In this document: positions 8,798 through 19,518 of the stretch, one piece after another | How the letters are laid out: the number at the start of each line of letters is the position of its first letter | How positions within the stretch are numbered: position 1 is the first letter of the stretch | From: Tritrichomonas musculus | Lineage: Eukaryota > Parabasalia > Tritrichomonadida > Tritrichomonadidae | Length of the DNA: 64,000 nucleotides | Direction: 5' to 3' | Assembly: GCA_039105265.1 (NCBI GenBank) | Contig: JAPFFF010000017.1 | Span: forward strand, 1,116,001-1,180,000 | Notes under the pieces: model-generated | Databases searched by the model: none | What the model saw: the letters and a program-made list of their open reading frames with translations, nothing else | What the model was told of the DNA's origin: nothing | Made by a program: the position numbers and the translations under genes

Positions 8798-9373
8798 TTA
8801 AATACATGTTTTTAATGAAATGTTGTGTCTAATGAGTTCGGTATAAATGCTATTATATTTGTATTTCAAGTCATTTGATTCATTATTTTTGTACACCAAA
8901 ATCCTATCAATCAAAAGATATTTGGAACGAGAAACACAACCATTGCACGAACAATCATCATTGACAATCAATTCAACTTTATCAGCTTGTGTTAGTAATT
9001 TGATGAGTTCCATTAATGTATTTGAATGACAAATTAATAAATCATTGACTTTTATTGGGTTTGTTTCATAGATTGACAACAACAACTCAAGGAATTTGTT
9101 TTTGGTTTCAAGTTCTGTTATATCAGCTCCAATATCACTGATACCTCTTTCTAGGGAAACGTTGTTTGTTGGTTGTGGTGATTGATATACTCCACTCATC
9201 TGAGGTATAGTAAAATTTGTGGCTTGAGATGTTTGAGGTAATGGTTGAACTGATGGATATTCAACTGGTTGTGGTTGCTTTGGTTTGATGTTTATATTAA
9301 TACTGGTTGATTGTTCCTGCTTAACTGATGCATCATTTTCACTGGAAAGAATACGTGCACGGTTTAAAGACAT
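8798..9373 (-). CDS. Polinton MSLN-type conserved protein (191 aa)
   Basis: Homologous to 919..1545. Shared features are the N-terminus MSLNRARILSSENDASVKQE, a Pro/Gln-rich linker (about residues 25-80) and the conserved C-terminal domain with NKFLELLLSIYETNP, CHSNTLMELIKLLTQADKVEL, CNGCVSRSKYL and a final LIRHNISLKTCI. The linker differs most, which is expected for a disordered segment. It is the first gene of a probable three-gene unit (this gene, membrane protein, ATPase). The function is unknown; packaging or assembly is inferred from position only. Confidence 0.78.
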   Translation of the reverse strand: MSLNRARILSSENDASVKQEQSTSININIKPKQPQPVEYPSVQPLPQTSQATNFTIPQMSGVYQSPQPTNNVSLERGISDIGADITELETKNKFLELLLSIYETNPIKVNDLLICHSNTLMELIKLLTQADKVELIVNDDCSCNGCVSRSKYLLIDRILVYKNNESNDLKYKYNSIYTELIRHNISLKTCI

Positions 9374-9421
9374 TTGAATAAAAATAAAACAACATTAATG
9401 ATGAGCCATTCATTGAATCAA

Positions 9422-9830
9422 TTAAAGCAAATCATGTTGATGTTTGAATTTGTTAATCATCAAACCAACTACTTTATTATTGATATCACGAAGATTGACA
9501 TATTCATTTCCTGAATATGCTATATTATGATGAAGAACTTTATAAACATTATCAGTGATTCTTCCATAAAATATGTCTTCATTATTGGTTTCATCATGAT
9601 AATAATGGTATTTATTTGATTCAAACTCTCTTCTTGCAGTCTTTGTTTCATAGAAATCAATCATCATTGAATCATTAGGTATATCATCAATGAATTCATA
9701 TTGAACACTTTTATAATTAGATTTATTATATTGATTGGCTGACGATGAACACCATCTAAGGTTATTCAAATGGTTATCAGTTTTATCATGATTGATATGG
9801 TCAATGACATCATTATTAATTGAACACTTC
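9422..9830 (-). pseudogene. HNH homing-type endonuclease, partial
   Basis: The minus-strand frame shows the HNH signature VIDHINHDKTDN, then NNLRWCSSSANQYNKS, as in phage and protist homing endonucleases. The C-terminal 90 residues (DIPNDSMMIDFYETK, FYGRITDNVYKVLHH, VNLRDINNKVVGLMI) look like a beta-rich recognition part. The sequence that should lie upstream is replaced by the central block that starts about here, so this is a partial gene. HNH genes of this kind are frequently found in large DNA elements of protists. It is probably inactive. Confidence 0.7.
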
Positions 9831-11912
9831 TATCAAGTCTCGATTAAATTTCTCAACTCCTTTCATCAAAACAATACAGTCGAGCTTACAATAATAGATG
9901 GCGTATTTCATAATGTCTATCTGGAGATTTTCATAAGCGCCACAATTTATTGCATTATCGATAAGCTGTTTCCAGTCTTGTTTTATTTGTTGAAGTGTTT
10001 TTTTGTCTTTATTTTCGAGATAATATTGTAGTTGGAATTCTAGTGCTGAGACTTCTTTTCGTTTGATATTTTTTTCTGTGTATATTTTATATGCCATCAC
10101 TTCTTTGTGGACGGGTAGTTGGAACATTTTAGCGAAGGAAGATAGGGCAGCAGGTATCAAAGAGTAGCTATTTCGGAAGGTCAATCTTTTGTTTATTTTA
10201 TATTTTGTCATGACAATTTGAAGAATTGTACCGTTCCTTTCAGTTATTTGGACGTCCCATCCAGGGGTGTTGATGAAGAAGCAGGCATCATATTTTAGAT
10301 TATGAAAGTAAGTCAAAGAATTATTTTCCAAAGATTTTAATAATCTCTCGGCTATATTATCCCCCTCAAAAACCATTTTATGTATCAATTCTTTTGTTCT
10401 ATATACTGTAATGTTAAGATATGGTTTATGGGGTGATAGTGTTGTATCTGTCTCAAAATCAGAGTAGTATATCTTTGACCAATCCCTCTCTTTTTTCATA
10501 ACAGACGAATCTATTTTTTGACAGCAAAGGGAAGGGTCATAATTTAAATCTTGATAATCTGCTAGATGACTGTTATATTCATTTGTGGCCAAAATAATCA
10601 TCTCGCAAGATTTTATTTCTCTGAACATGCCTTCTTTAAATAGCTTTCGTAGGACTGTAATCAGCTTTGTGTTTCCCACAGGTTTGTTAATCATGTAATG
10701 ATTTTTGTATAATAACAGGTCTACAGTCCTGTTAAAAGCTTTAGCCCAGGCTTTCTTTCGGGTATCTATTTTGATTTGCTGTTGGTCTCTCGTAGCATAT
10801 TTTTCATCAATCCTCCTGACAATAAAATGGCATTTAAAATATTTAGCAATATCATATATTAAAGTATTTGGCACCATCCTTGTTTTCACCATGGAACGTA
10901 GATGATTTATTTCTTCCTCTGAGAAAACTTTTGATTGAATACATGCATAGACCAGGCAATTATCTTGATAATTTTTCTTCTCCACAGACTTAAATATTTG
11001 ATATATAGTCAAATCAATATCAGAAAGATTGATATATGGAAAGAATCCTCCGTCTGGTTTTTCTCTATATTCTTCATCAATTTCTACTTCTTCTTCATAT
11101 AGCTTCCCTTTACTAGTTTGTTTATTGATTGTGAAGACGGTTTGTTTGCCTTTCTTTTTGTTTTGAATGAAGAGTAATTGATATTTTGCAGGGATAAATA
11201 CATTACCAATCCAAGGATTATTATCAGAACAATCATCATTTAAATCTATTGTACCGGAGATATGACCAATAGTTGTGTCGATATTTCGTGCCGATGAGAT
11301 GGTATACCACTTATATTCCTCCCCATCTAACGACTCACTTTTTACTACCACGTTCTTTTTATTCTTCTTGTGAAGCTGCCTTAGAGTTTCAGTAAATGCC
11401 ATCCTGGTATCTTCATCATCTCCAATAACTATTTCGAATGAAATTTCTTTGTTCGCTTTCATCATAAATTCCTTCATCTGCTTCTTAAATTTTGGCTTAT
11501 CTTTAATATTTTTGACTCTTTCCTTGTACTCTTTTCTGGCTTCGGTCTTAGCTGTAGAGTACAAATCGACCGAAATATTTAATATATCCCTTTCTGCTCT
11601 GGCATTATTTTTGATGCTTTGTTTGTATTCTCTTCGCGATGCCTTTTCTTTTTGTCTGATATTCTTTTGCCTGCGCAGATTGTTAAACAACTTATCATCA
11701 CTTTCATTAAATGCCTTGATATAATCCTTCACTTTCAAGCCTCTTTTGTTTAATTTCATTCGAGAGATATTTTGTCTGAGCTCTTCTCGGAGTTTTTTTA
11801 CGGTTTGTTTCCCTTTATTTTGGAATCCTGGGAGGGATAAAATTTGCTTCTTGGATAGTTTGGAAATGAGCTGGTTGTCCACTTGCTTTGCAAGAGTCTG
11901 CGTAGCAGCCAT
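9816..11912 (-). pseudogene. Polinton DNA polymerase B, N-terminal and exonuclease part only
   Basis: About 698 residues are present. The N-terminus is Lys/Arg-rich (SKKQILSLPGFQNKGKQTV, then many KE and RR pairs), possibly a terminal-protein-like or DNA-binding region. An OTU-like segment follows with DNCLVYACIQ and later YKNHYMI. The exonuclease motifs are YYSDFETDTT (Exo I), YFHNLKYDACFF (Exo II) and YCKLDC (Exo III). The polymerase core motifs are not in this block, because the gene meets the flanking element at about 9826. It is distant from the outer element's polymerase and represents a different Polinton lineage. It is a fossil. Confidence 0.8.
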
Positions 11913-12072
11913 TTTACAATAAAATTAAAAAGTGATAAAAAAAATATCACGCGACAAAAAAATGCTTCGGCTCAAAAATGAGCAAAAAAAACTGTAAAAA
12001 TCATCCAGGGGTGAAGGGGTGAATTTTCACCCAATAATTCACCTGCCAGTTCACCTCTCATTTATTTCCTAT

Positions 12073-12243
12073 TTACATACATGGTTCTATGGACATTTGA
12101 TATTGTGAACAGCCCGTTTCTTCAATTTTTCTCTTCAATTCATCAAATGTTAAATTGATTTTAAAAGTGGATTTATACTTGTCTTGGGCAAGAGTAATGG
12201 CTGTAATGCTGGTTTGATTTGTTGCTGCGGGGAGGAGGGTCAT
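12073..12243 (-). CDS. Possible 56-aa protein upstream of the polymerase B fragment
   Basis: The frame opens with MTLLPAATNQTSITAITLAQ and continues with a charged segment containing FDELKRKIEETGCSQYQMSI. It lies about 160 bases upstream of the polymerase start on the same strand. Composition is protein-like in an otherwise AT-rich, repetitive spacer. There is no homologue in the window and no recognised family, so confidence is limited. Confidence 0.4.
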   Translation of the reverse strand: MTLLPAATNQTSITAITLAQDKYKSTFKINLTFDELKRKIEETGCSQYQMSIEPCM

Positions 12244-12352
12244 TTGGCCTAAAAATAAAAAATAGAAAAAATTGAAAGGTGAAGTTGGAGGTGAAGTTGG
12301 AGGTGAGAATTCACCCGTTCACCTGCAGACTAAAAATAGATAATTATTTCAT

Positions 12353-12622
12353 TGAATTCTCCTCTGAATTTGGAAGAAAATTGACTATAAGAACGTTTAA
12401 AAATATTGAATATTCATCGAGATATAAACAAGGCAAATTTCAATAAAGATACCTTCAAATCTATATGTACGATTCACGAAGTGAACTTGCCTATCGGCAA
12501 TAGAGATTTTTCAATACTGATTGAATATTTGAATTCTCCTCTGAAATAGGAAGGAACTTCTCTCTTGAACCATTCAAAAATATTAAATATTCATCGAGAT
12601 ATAAGCAAGGCAAAATTCAATA
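12353..12622. repeat. Duplicated ~90-bp block
   Basis: The segments at about 12353..12444 and 12531..12622 are direct repeats. Both start GAATTCTCCTCTGAA and contain AATATTCATCGAGATATAA followed by CAAGGCAAA-TTCAATA. An inverted, shorter copy of the AATATTCATCGAG core lies at about 13614..13637. Confidence 0.75.
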
Positions 12623-12689
12623 CTTATCTGGCCACATTCATCCATATATTTATTTATCTATACGTTTAATTTATTTTTCAAATAACATT

Positions 12690-12868
12690 TCATGAAAAAA
12701 TTTTAAAAAAATAATTTGAAAGAAAAAATTTTAAAAAATAATTTGAAAGAAAATAATTTTAAAAAATAATTTGAAAGAAAATAATTTTAAAAAATAATTT
12801 GAAAGAAAAAATTTTAAAAAATAATTTGAAAGAAAATAATTTTAAAAAATAATTTGAAAGAAAAAATT
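12690..12868. repeat. Tandem array, ~28-bp AT-rich unit
   Basis: About six head-to-tail copies of a unit of the form AATTTGAAAGAAAATAATTT followed by TAAAAAAT. Copies differ only by small A-tract length changes, which suggests recent slippage or unequal exchange. Confidence 0.85.
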
Positions 12869-13050
12869 GCCGATGAGGTTTTGTGAGTCTTCTCAATTAC
12901 ATATTTTTTGCCGATTAGGTTTTCTGAGCCCTCTCAATTCCAAAATCTTTGCCGATCAGGTTTTTGAATGAGCTCTCAAATCTAAAATTTTGGCTGATGA
13001 TTTTTTTCTATGAGCTCTCAAAAATGAAAATTTTACTCTCAATTTTGGCT

Positions 13051-13175
13051 GTTTGGTATAACCAATTATATGTTTGGTATAACCAATTATATGTTTGGTA
13101 TAACCAAGAATAATGTTTGGTCTAACCAAGAATATGTTTGGTCTAACCAATTATATGTTTGGTATAACCAAGAAG
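13051..13175. repeat. Tandem array, ~21-bp TTTGGTATAACCAATTATATG unit
   Basis: Six copies of TTTGGT(A/C)TAACCAA followed by TTATATG, GAATATG or GAATAATG. Each unit carries the small palindrome TTGGTATAACCAA. Diverged ~50-base repeats with GCCGAT-AGGTTTT and AGCTCTCAA flank the array on both sides (about 12868..13020 and 13255..13300). Confidence 0.85.
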
Positions 13176-13317
13176 ACACCAAAAATTTTCCTCTGAATTT
13201 TGAGGCAAAATTTTACTCACAATTATGAGGCAAAATTTTACTCACAATTATTTCAATACCTCTCAAATCTAAAATCTTTGCCGATGATGTTTTGAATACC
13301 TTTTCAAAAAGCCAAAT

Positions 13318-13458
13318 TATCATACGTTTATTGTCGACCGTTTATATCCGTACGTTTATTGTCGACCGTTTATATCCGTACGTTTATTCATCCGTACGTT
13401 TATTGTCGACCGTTTATATCCGTACGTTTATTCATCCTTACGTTTATTGTCGACCGTT
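13318..13458. repeat. Tandem array, CGTTTATTGTCGACCGTTTA type
   Basis: Alternating units CGTTTATTGTCGACCGTTTA-TATCCGTA and CGTTTATTCATCCGTA, about six in all. The GTCGAC core is palindromic. The array is more GC-rich than its surroundings. Confidence 0.85.
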
Positions 13459-13729
13459 TAATTTTCCTAATCTTTTGGAAAACTTGAAAGTAAAATATAT
13501 AAAAAAATGAACATGCCTGCTCATACATATTTTTTTAAACTTATTTTATATTTTCCAATATCAAAACCATGACCCCCTACTCACGCTTTTTTTCAAAAAT
13601 CCCTTTTCAATAACTCGATGAATATTCAATATTTTTTAAACTTCTTATAGTGAAAAATCTTGCAAATCCAATGTAGAATCTAAATATATAATCAGAATTT
13701 AAAATATCTATTGCTTCGTGAGATATAAA

Positions 13730-14464
13730 TCACTTCGTGAGTATATCATATATATCAGCATCCTGGGATGGTTTTATCTTCAGAGTAATGAACAAGGGGG
13801 ATTTCAATATTACTGGCTGGAACATAAAGTCGACCAACCTCATTTCCAAATACTTTAACGAATCTGTATTTACTTTTACTTTTATTGGTTTTGTCAAATC
13901 ATAATTCACTATTAAAGCTTCTTGGTCCATAATCATTGTATCAATATTTGCGATGATGCTGGGAGTATATTCTTGGTCTCCAATAGATGAGTGCGCTGCT
14001 ACACCCTGCAAAGATACTAAATATAATTTATTGGCAAAATCAAGAATTGGCAAATCTGGGACGTTGCATTCAACTCCATTTGGAAATATATGTCCAGGCT
14101 TAGTATTGAACAATCCAGTGATTAATTTTGCTCTATGGCTGCCTTCTTTGAATTTTACTGTTTGGACAGGCTTTAAAGATATGGTTCTATTGTTGACATT
14201 TTTGAAGGTAATTACAGTCTGACTTTCATTTAAAAATTTAACCAGATTTGCAAAAGAATAGGCATACGACTCCTCGAAATCAATTCGAACTTCACTATTT
14301 TCTGTCTCAAATATTAAATAATCATCATCGGTGGTTAACAAAATATTGGCTTTAGTATTAATAGACGAAACATAATACTTGACGAAAGGGCATTTCCAAG
14401 GAATATCTATATTCATTCTTACAGTATTATAATTCTCTGGCTGGCTCTGAACACTATACAGCAT
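13730..14464 (-). CDS. Polinton structural-protein candidate (244 aa)
   Basis: The 244 residues are rich in alternating hydrophobic strands (NILLTTDDDYLIFET, VKFKEGSHRAKLITGLF, YLVSLQGVAAHSSIG, PLFITLKIKPSQDAD). There is no signal peptide or membrane helix. Size and predicted beta content fit a minor capsid or penton-like single jelly roll, a protein expected in a Polinton. This is inference from composition only and no signature motif was seen. It is divergent from the fibre-like gene that starts 20 bases away, so the two may share a promoter. Confidence 0.55.
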   Translation of the reverse strand: MLYSVQSQPENYNTVRMNIDIPWKCPFVKYYVSSINTKANILLTTDDDYLIFETENSEVRIDFEESYAYSFANLVKFLNESQTVITFKNVNNRTISLKPVQTVKFKEGSHRAKLITGLFNTKPGHIFPNGVECNVPDLPILDFANKLYLVSLQGVAAHSSIGDQEYTPSIIANIDTMIMDQEALIVNYDLTKPIKVKVNTDSLKYLEMRLVDFMFQPVILKSPLFITLKIKPSQDADIYDILTK

Positions 14465-14483
14465 TATTTAATTTCAGATTAAA

Positions 14484-17400
14484 ATGTCCTTGACACTATA
14501 TTCTGCAAAGAGCAAAGAAGCAAAAAAACTTAAAGCAAATGGATTTGAAATATGTGCTGGAGAAGATGAAAAAATAAATATCATCCAAGAAGATAAGCCC
14601 GATGAATACCCAAAATTTAATTGTCTATACAATAAAGCTGAAGTTGATGCCAGAGTGGTAAATGATTATATTGAAAATGGAGGCAGTCTTAAAGGATTTG
14701 GGGATGTTCCCATAACTGAAAAATCTACACAAATACTTGAATACAAAGCATTAGCAAGAACGAATTCATTTGTTGAATCCAACAGAGAACTTATCAGAGA
14801 TGAATATTGTGTTAATACATTTAATGATATTATCGAAGGGGAATCTAAGACTTGTGAAGCAATCCATGATATGTATAGCGAATTGATGTGCGCAGCAGAT
14901 GGATACGAACAAGTAGTATTGGAAGAAGACAAGGGGAAATGTGAAGTAGTTAAATATGTTCAAACTCATACTGCTCCACCAGAGCCTAAGCCAACTGAAC
15001 CTTTCCTCCAATACAAGACGTATCATAATTTAGCTGATATGTTGATGAATATTATGAAGAATGAAAAGAGAAATCAAAACACAACGAGAATATTATATGA
15101 GGTATTTAATGAAGCAAACTGGATAAAATTCATAAATGGAACAAAGCAATATCATTACAATCTTCAAGACAATACTCTTAAGACAATAGGATATAAATAT
15201 AAAAATAGCGATGAAGAAGTTAAAGCAGACCAGCTAGTGGAGGTAGGAAGCCCGGGTGAATTTATTGATATATACATGCAAAATCAAAAAGATAATTACG
15301 CAAATTATCCAAGAATAATTCAAAATCTATTGTTATCTAGTGTTCTTGGATATGAGCTGGCATCGGCTCTAAAACTATTTACGACATCATTAACTGTAGA
15401 CCATACAATAAAAATTGACAATATCGATGGTACAAAAGTAAAGGTCAGTTTAAATCAAATCCTAAATGATGTCCAGCTGAATATAAATAATATAATAGTA
15501 TCATTAAACTATTGGGCTGATTATTGTTCAAAAATAAAATCATGCAATTGTAATCAAGAAGGAGAGAATAATTTTGAAGATGTAAATGATGACATATTTA
15601 TTGAATTATTTTCTGATTTATATGATAGAGTTGATGGAGTCGAAGGCCATCTTCAAGAGCATGATATTAGTCGTTTGCATTTTGATAATCTGGTCCAGCT
15701 GGCTCAATCCCAGGTAGTCGACTTTTCAATTTTCAATAATGATGACGGTATAAATGATTTGGTAAATCAATATCAAAATCAAAATCAGCATATAGATTCC
15801 AATATACAGCATACCAATTTCATGAATGATAGGTCTTTTGATGTTGAACATGATGAAAGATATTATTGGTCAGCCCTCTTTCATAGATGGGTTTTATTAA
15901 CTGAAAGTGGGTATTCATTTGATGATTTCCCTTCAGGCTGGAGAACAAATAGAAACTTTGATGCGCCTCCTTCATTTATATTTGATGTTGACAGACAAAA
16001 CTGGATTCAGATTATGATTACTGATTTTGATAATAAATGTCAAGGTTGGAGGAATAATGAAGATAGAATGAGTGTGGCTGTGTATGCAGCCTTTATGGCA
16101 AACAATACAAAAAACAAAGAAGGAGATATAGTATGGGATGAAAATGAAAATGAATGGATATACTGCAATAGTGCTGTTAGCCCTTTGAGTATAGATAGTC
16201 CTTCGGACATAGCGATGCATAGCATCGATATCGGCACACCACCAAAACAGCCCGATGGGTCTATTTCAATTCCAGGGTCAGATAGTGAATCATTCAAGAA
16301 AGCATTAGAAGTATATGGAAACAAATATATCGAACCACCAAAGAATTATCAATTTAATAGAGAAAAACCAATATATGGAGATGTTAATATCAAAGCAAAT
16401 TTAAATGTTAATGGATTAATAAATGGAGTAGATATATCAAATTTATCATCGGGAGGGGATATTACCACATCTAATTTTACTTATCAATCTGGCTTTCCCA
16501 AATATATTCTCACCAATAATTTGCTCAGCACAGATACTTTTAGATTATTTGATAGAGACTTTAAGATGATGGTGATAGGTGGTACAGAAGAAATACAAGA
16601 ACAAATAAAAGATACTCAGGGAAGGATAAATATATTTAAAATAATTCTTCGAAACAATATTATCATGAATGCTAATGGAAAAATAATTAAAGAGTTCTAT
16701 ATCTATGCAGAAGATGGAAAAATATATAATCCAATCCTCATACACAATACCGAGCATGATGAAACCCGGCTTAGTTATTTCCATGAAACGACAACAAATA
16801 AATTATATATTGCTCATGATGAAGGGGTTAGAATTGATTCTTATGATTTATATCTCAAGGGAGAGCTAAGTATAATGTATTTATTGCCTCAAGACTCTTT
16901 GGTAGCTGTTGAGCCAACAATAAAGTGTGATACAATAGAGGCTAAGAATGCTCTTAAATTACATAATTCTGATATTATTTATTTATATAAACCAACAAAA
17001 ATTACTGACGCTACAATAGGAGATAAAGAATATTATAAAATGATATATGAAATCCCAGATGATTACCATCTCATCGAAGGCTTCAAATTCAAATTCAAGG
17101 AGTATTGCTTCGGTAATTCTTGGGAAATGGAATGGAAGGAAGATAAATGGACAGGCAATAATTTGAGCGGAAGATTAGGAGGGAGTGTCATTAACAAATT
17201 AAATAAAAGAAACACAGGGTATTATCATAGTGATAATAGAACACATTTATGCTATGCAATGATGAAAAATGATGATATACACAACGAAATAATACCGAGA
17301 GGAGAGAAGGGTATATTGTATAGCTTATATGCACTCGCTAGTAAAGAAGGAAAATTAGAAACCAAATTATTGTTAAACAATGATGAAATTATAAATGGGG

Positions 17401-18656
17401 ATGAAAATCATATTAGTTGTTGGGTGTTTGAGATGGGAGGACATAATAAAGAGACATATGAAGGCTATGATTTGGTAGGTGTTGAGTGTAGATTATTTAA
17501 TTATGAGGCTAATATAATTAAATTTAATGAATTAATTCCTAAAATCTCCAGAGTATATTTAGATATTTATTTGCCAAAATCATCTACTCCTACCCGACTA
17601 ACATTCAAAATATTACCACAAATACTTCATGTTTATGGACAGCTGAATGGAAATGTTGATTTGATAGGAGATTTGGACACAATAGATAGAATAGCCTGTG
17701 ATTGGACAGATAGTTTTATCAATCCTGAGGACAGGAATATTGAAATATATTTACGAAAGAGCATGACAGACCCCTTCGAAGAAATGAATTGGGATGGTAA
17801 AATGAATCCCTTTGAATATATTATCAGGCAACAATTTTATGAGATATACCCCAATCCTAATGCAGCTACCACTTTGTATACAGATTATAATATATGCTCA
17901 TCCAAAATTATTACTGCCGACAATATTACTACGATGAGAAGTGATTTAAATTTGGTAAGTAATAACTTTGATGTTTTATCATATGACTTCAATAAATTGG
18001 AGAATAAAGTTGGCCAAATGGATAGGAGATTAATAACAGTCGAAGATAAGACTGAACATTTAATTTCAGATATGAAGTCAATAAAGATTGTTGAAGGGAT
18101 TTCTTTAGCCTTCACTATAGCAGGTGGAATAGTTGGTGGAGGCTTAGCTTTATCATCGATGGGCATTACATTTGGAGGAGCAGAAGCGTCATCAGAAGTA
18201 GCAGTAGCAGCGACAACAATAACTCATGCTAGGACATCATTTTTATTGGAAGAGTCATATTTTAGCGGCGCTTCTCGGCTAAGAAAATTTGACCCTTGGT
18301 CTAGGACAATTTCAGACACAAATAAAGTATTAGAATGGTGTGATGAAGGGTTAGATGAATTAGAAGAGATTACTTTCGAAAATGATTTTGACGATCCAGA
18401 CAAGGGGGTAATGACTCTTCAGGCAACATTTAATTTATGTAATATTTTCAGAGATTCTTTGAAGCCTGTTTTCAAAATATTAGCTAACGAAATAAAATCT
18501 GTTCAAAGCACAAAGCATCCCCTAGATGATATAGATATGACTGCTTATATTACAAAATTGGAAGTCAAAGAAATGCTGGAGCAAAAGGATTTATATATCG
18601 ATTCATTGGAGAAAAGGATTGCTGCATTGGAGAAGAAGTGTGCAAATATTGAGTAG
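14484..18656 (+). CDS. Large fibre-like protein (1390 aa) of the central block
   Basis: This is a long, modular protein. The N-terminal 550 residues are helical and mixed. Near residue 631 there is a fibre-like turn-rich segment (DVNIKANLNVNGLINGVDIS), then a beta-rich domain (about 680-890) that recurs in the next gene. The C-terminal region (about 1150-1390) has coiled coils, a Gly-rich hydrophobic segment near 1210-1245 (AFTIAGGIVGGGLALSSMG) and a final coiled coil. The layout resembles phage and viral tail or receptor-binding fibres, or a membrane-active spike. No catalytic motif is visible. Function is inferred and no family is assigned. Confidence 0.65.
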   Translation: MSLTLYSAKSKEAKKLKANGFEICAGEDEKINIIQEDKPDEYPKFNCLYNKAEVDARVVNDYIENGGSLKGFGDVPITEKSTQILEYKALARTNSFVESNRELIRDEYCVNTFNDIIEGESKTCEAIHDMYSELMCAADGYEQVVLEEDKGKCEVVKYVQTHTAPPEPKPTEPFLQYKTYHNLADMLMNIMKNEKRNQNTTRILYEVFNEANWIKFINGTKQYHYNLQDNTLKTIGYKYKNSDEEVKADQLVEVGSPGEFIDIYMQNQKDNYANYPRIIQNLLLSSVLGYELASALKLFTTSLTVDHTIKIDNIDGTKVKVSLNQILNDVQLNINNIIVSLNYWADYCSKIKSCNCNQEGENNFEDVNDDIFIELFSDLYDRVDGVEGHLQEHDISRLHFDNLVQLAQSQVVDFSIFNNDDGINDLVNQYQNQNQHIDSNIQHTNFMNDRSFDVEHDERYYWSALFHRWVLLTESGYSFDDFPSGWRTNRNFDAPPSFIFDVDRQNWIQIMITDFDNKCQGWRNNEDRMSVAVYAAFMANNTKNKEGDIVWDENENEWIYCNSAVSPLSIDSPSDIAMHSIDIGTPPKQPDGSISIPGSDSESFKKALEVYGNKYIEPPKNYQFNREKPIYGDVNIKANLNVNGLINGVDISNLSSGGDITTSNFTYQSGFPKYILTNNLLSTDTFRLFDRDFKMMVIGGTEEIQEQIKDTQGRINIFKIILRNNIIMNANGKIIKEFYIYAEDGKIYNPILIHNTEHDETRLSYFHETTTNKLYIAHDEGVRIDSYDLYLKGELSIMYLLPQDSLVAVEPTIKCDTIEAKNALKLHNSDIIYLYKPTKITDATIGDKEYYKMIYEIPDDYHLIEGFKFKFKEYCFGNSWEMEWKEDKWTGNNLSGRLGGSVINKLNKRNTGYYHSDNRTHLCYAMMKNDDIHNEIIPRGEKGILYSLYALASKEGKLETKLLLNNDEIINGDENHISCWVFEMGGHNKETYEGYDLVGVECRLFNYEANIIKFNELIPKISRVYLDIYLPKSSTPTRLTFKILPQILHVYGQLNGNVDLIGDLDTIDRIACDWTDSFINPEDRNIEIYLRKSMTDPFEEMNWDGKMNPFEYIIRQQFYEIYPNPNAATTLYTDYNICSSKIITADNITTMRSDLNLVSNNFDVLSYDFNKLENKVGQMDRRLITVEDKTEHLISDMKSIKIVEGISLAFTIAGGIVGGGLALSSMGITFGGAEASSEVAVAATTITHARTSFLLEESYFSGASRLRKFDPWSRTISDTNKVLEWCDEGLDELEEITFENDFDDPDKGVMTLQATFNLCNIFRDSLKPVFKILANEIKSVQSTKHPLDDIDMTAYITKLEVKEMLEQKDLYIDSLEKRIAALEKKCANIE

Positions 18657-18684
18657 AATAGGGAAATATTTTTTTGGGTTTGAA

Positions 18685-19518
18685 ATGGCAGCAACAACAA
18701 CAAAATTCATCGGAGATATACAATTCAAGGTAGGAGACAGCACTCGTAAAGCAAGCCAGTTATTAACCCTAAGTGATTTAGATGGATATGTTCAGACAGG
18801 CCATTTATTCAATGAAGTAGATGGCATACCAGAATTTAATATCAAAAATAATAATATACAATACGAGTCATTTGAGTCATCAACAACCCAATATCATATT
18901 CTTAAATTTGTTAATATACCTGAGGATTTCATGAATAAAGTGAAGGAAATAACAGCCCAAACTAATCTTTTCAAAGTTGTTTTGAGAAAAAATATTATAT
19001 ACGATACGAATGGAAATTTAGTGAAGGAATTCTTTATTTATGCCAAGGATGGAAAGGTTTATTGCCCTCTCATAACCAAAAGCAGTAATGGCTGTTCTAT
19101 AAATAACAGCACTATATTTGAATACATCAACATAGCTTTCGATTCTAGCCTCGATTTTAATCCCTATTCCCTTTGGTTGAATGGTGAGTTGAGTATAATG
19201 AATGAATATCTTACTGATAGTTTACAAACAGAGAAGGCAATAAAATGTTCAATCATCAAGGCTGATAATGCTTTGAAGCTTCATAAAAGTGATGTATTGT
19301 ATCTCTATAAACCCACACTAACTAGTGAAGTCCAAATAGATGATAAAATGTATTGGCTACTGCAATGGAATATAGACGATAATTACAATATACCTAGCGG
19401 CTTGGAATTTAAGTTTAGTGAATATTGTTTTGGTAATAAATGGATTTTAAGCTGGGATGGAACTAAGTGGGTAGGAGATAATATACAAGGAAACATAAAC
19501 GGAAATATAATTCAATAA
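18685..19518 (+). pseudogene. Second, partial fibre-like protein
   Basis: ATG at 18685 is preferred (MAATTTKFIGDIQFKVGDS) because the longer frame upstream opens with a non-ATG codon inside the previous gene. Residues about 85-278 repeat the beta domain of the preceding protein: FKVVLRKNIIYDTNGN versus FKIILRNNIIMNANGK, then GELSIM, KADNALKLHKSD, YLYKPT and FKFSEYCFGNKW. The gene is cut at the right edge of the central block, where flanking Polinton genes resume. It probably arose by duplication of part of its neighbour. Confidence 0.65.

Larger units (their letters stand above)
11913..13729. other. Repeat-rich spacer between divergent Polinton genes
   Basis: This 1.8-kb spacer separates the polymerase B fragment from the next minus-strand gene. 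Besides the small candidate gene it holds GTGAA-TTTCACCC palindromic pieces (about 12020..12070 and 12285..12330), a duplicated 90-base block, at least three tandem arrays and AT-rich filler. It may be the former junction of two element ends or a regulatory or replication region; no TIR is recognisable. Confidence 0.6.
9826..19518. other. Central block of different origin within the inner Polinton
   Basis: Both edges coincide with incomplete genes: at the left an HNH gene meets a polymerase B gene, and at the right a fibre-like gene ends where the flanking element's genes resume. The genes inside (polymerase B of another type, jelly-roll-like candidate, two fibre-like proteins) have no counterpart in the left Polinton arm. 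The block also holds the tandem-repeat island at 12.3..13.5 kb. No clear terminal inverted repeats or target duplication were found at either edge. The simplest reading is a piece of a third Polinton type brought in by insertion or recombination; edge positions are accurate to about 20 bases. Confidence 0.55.
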
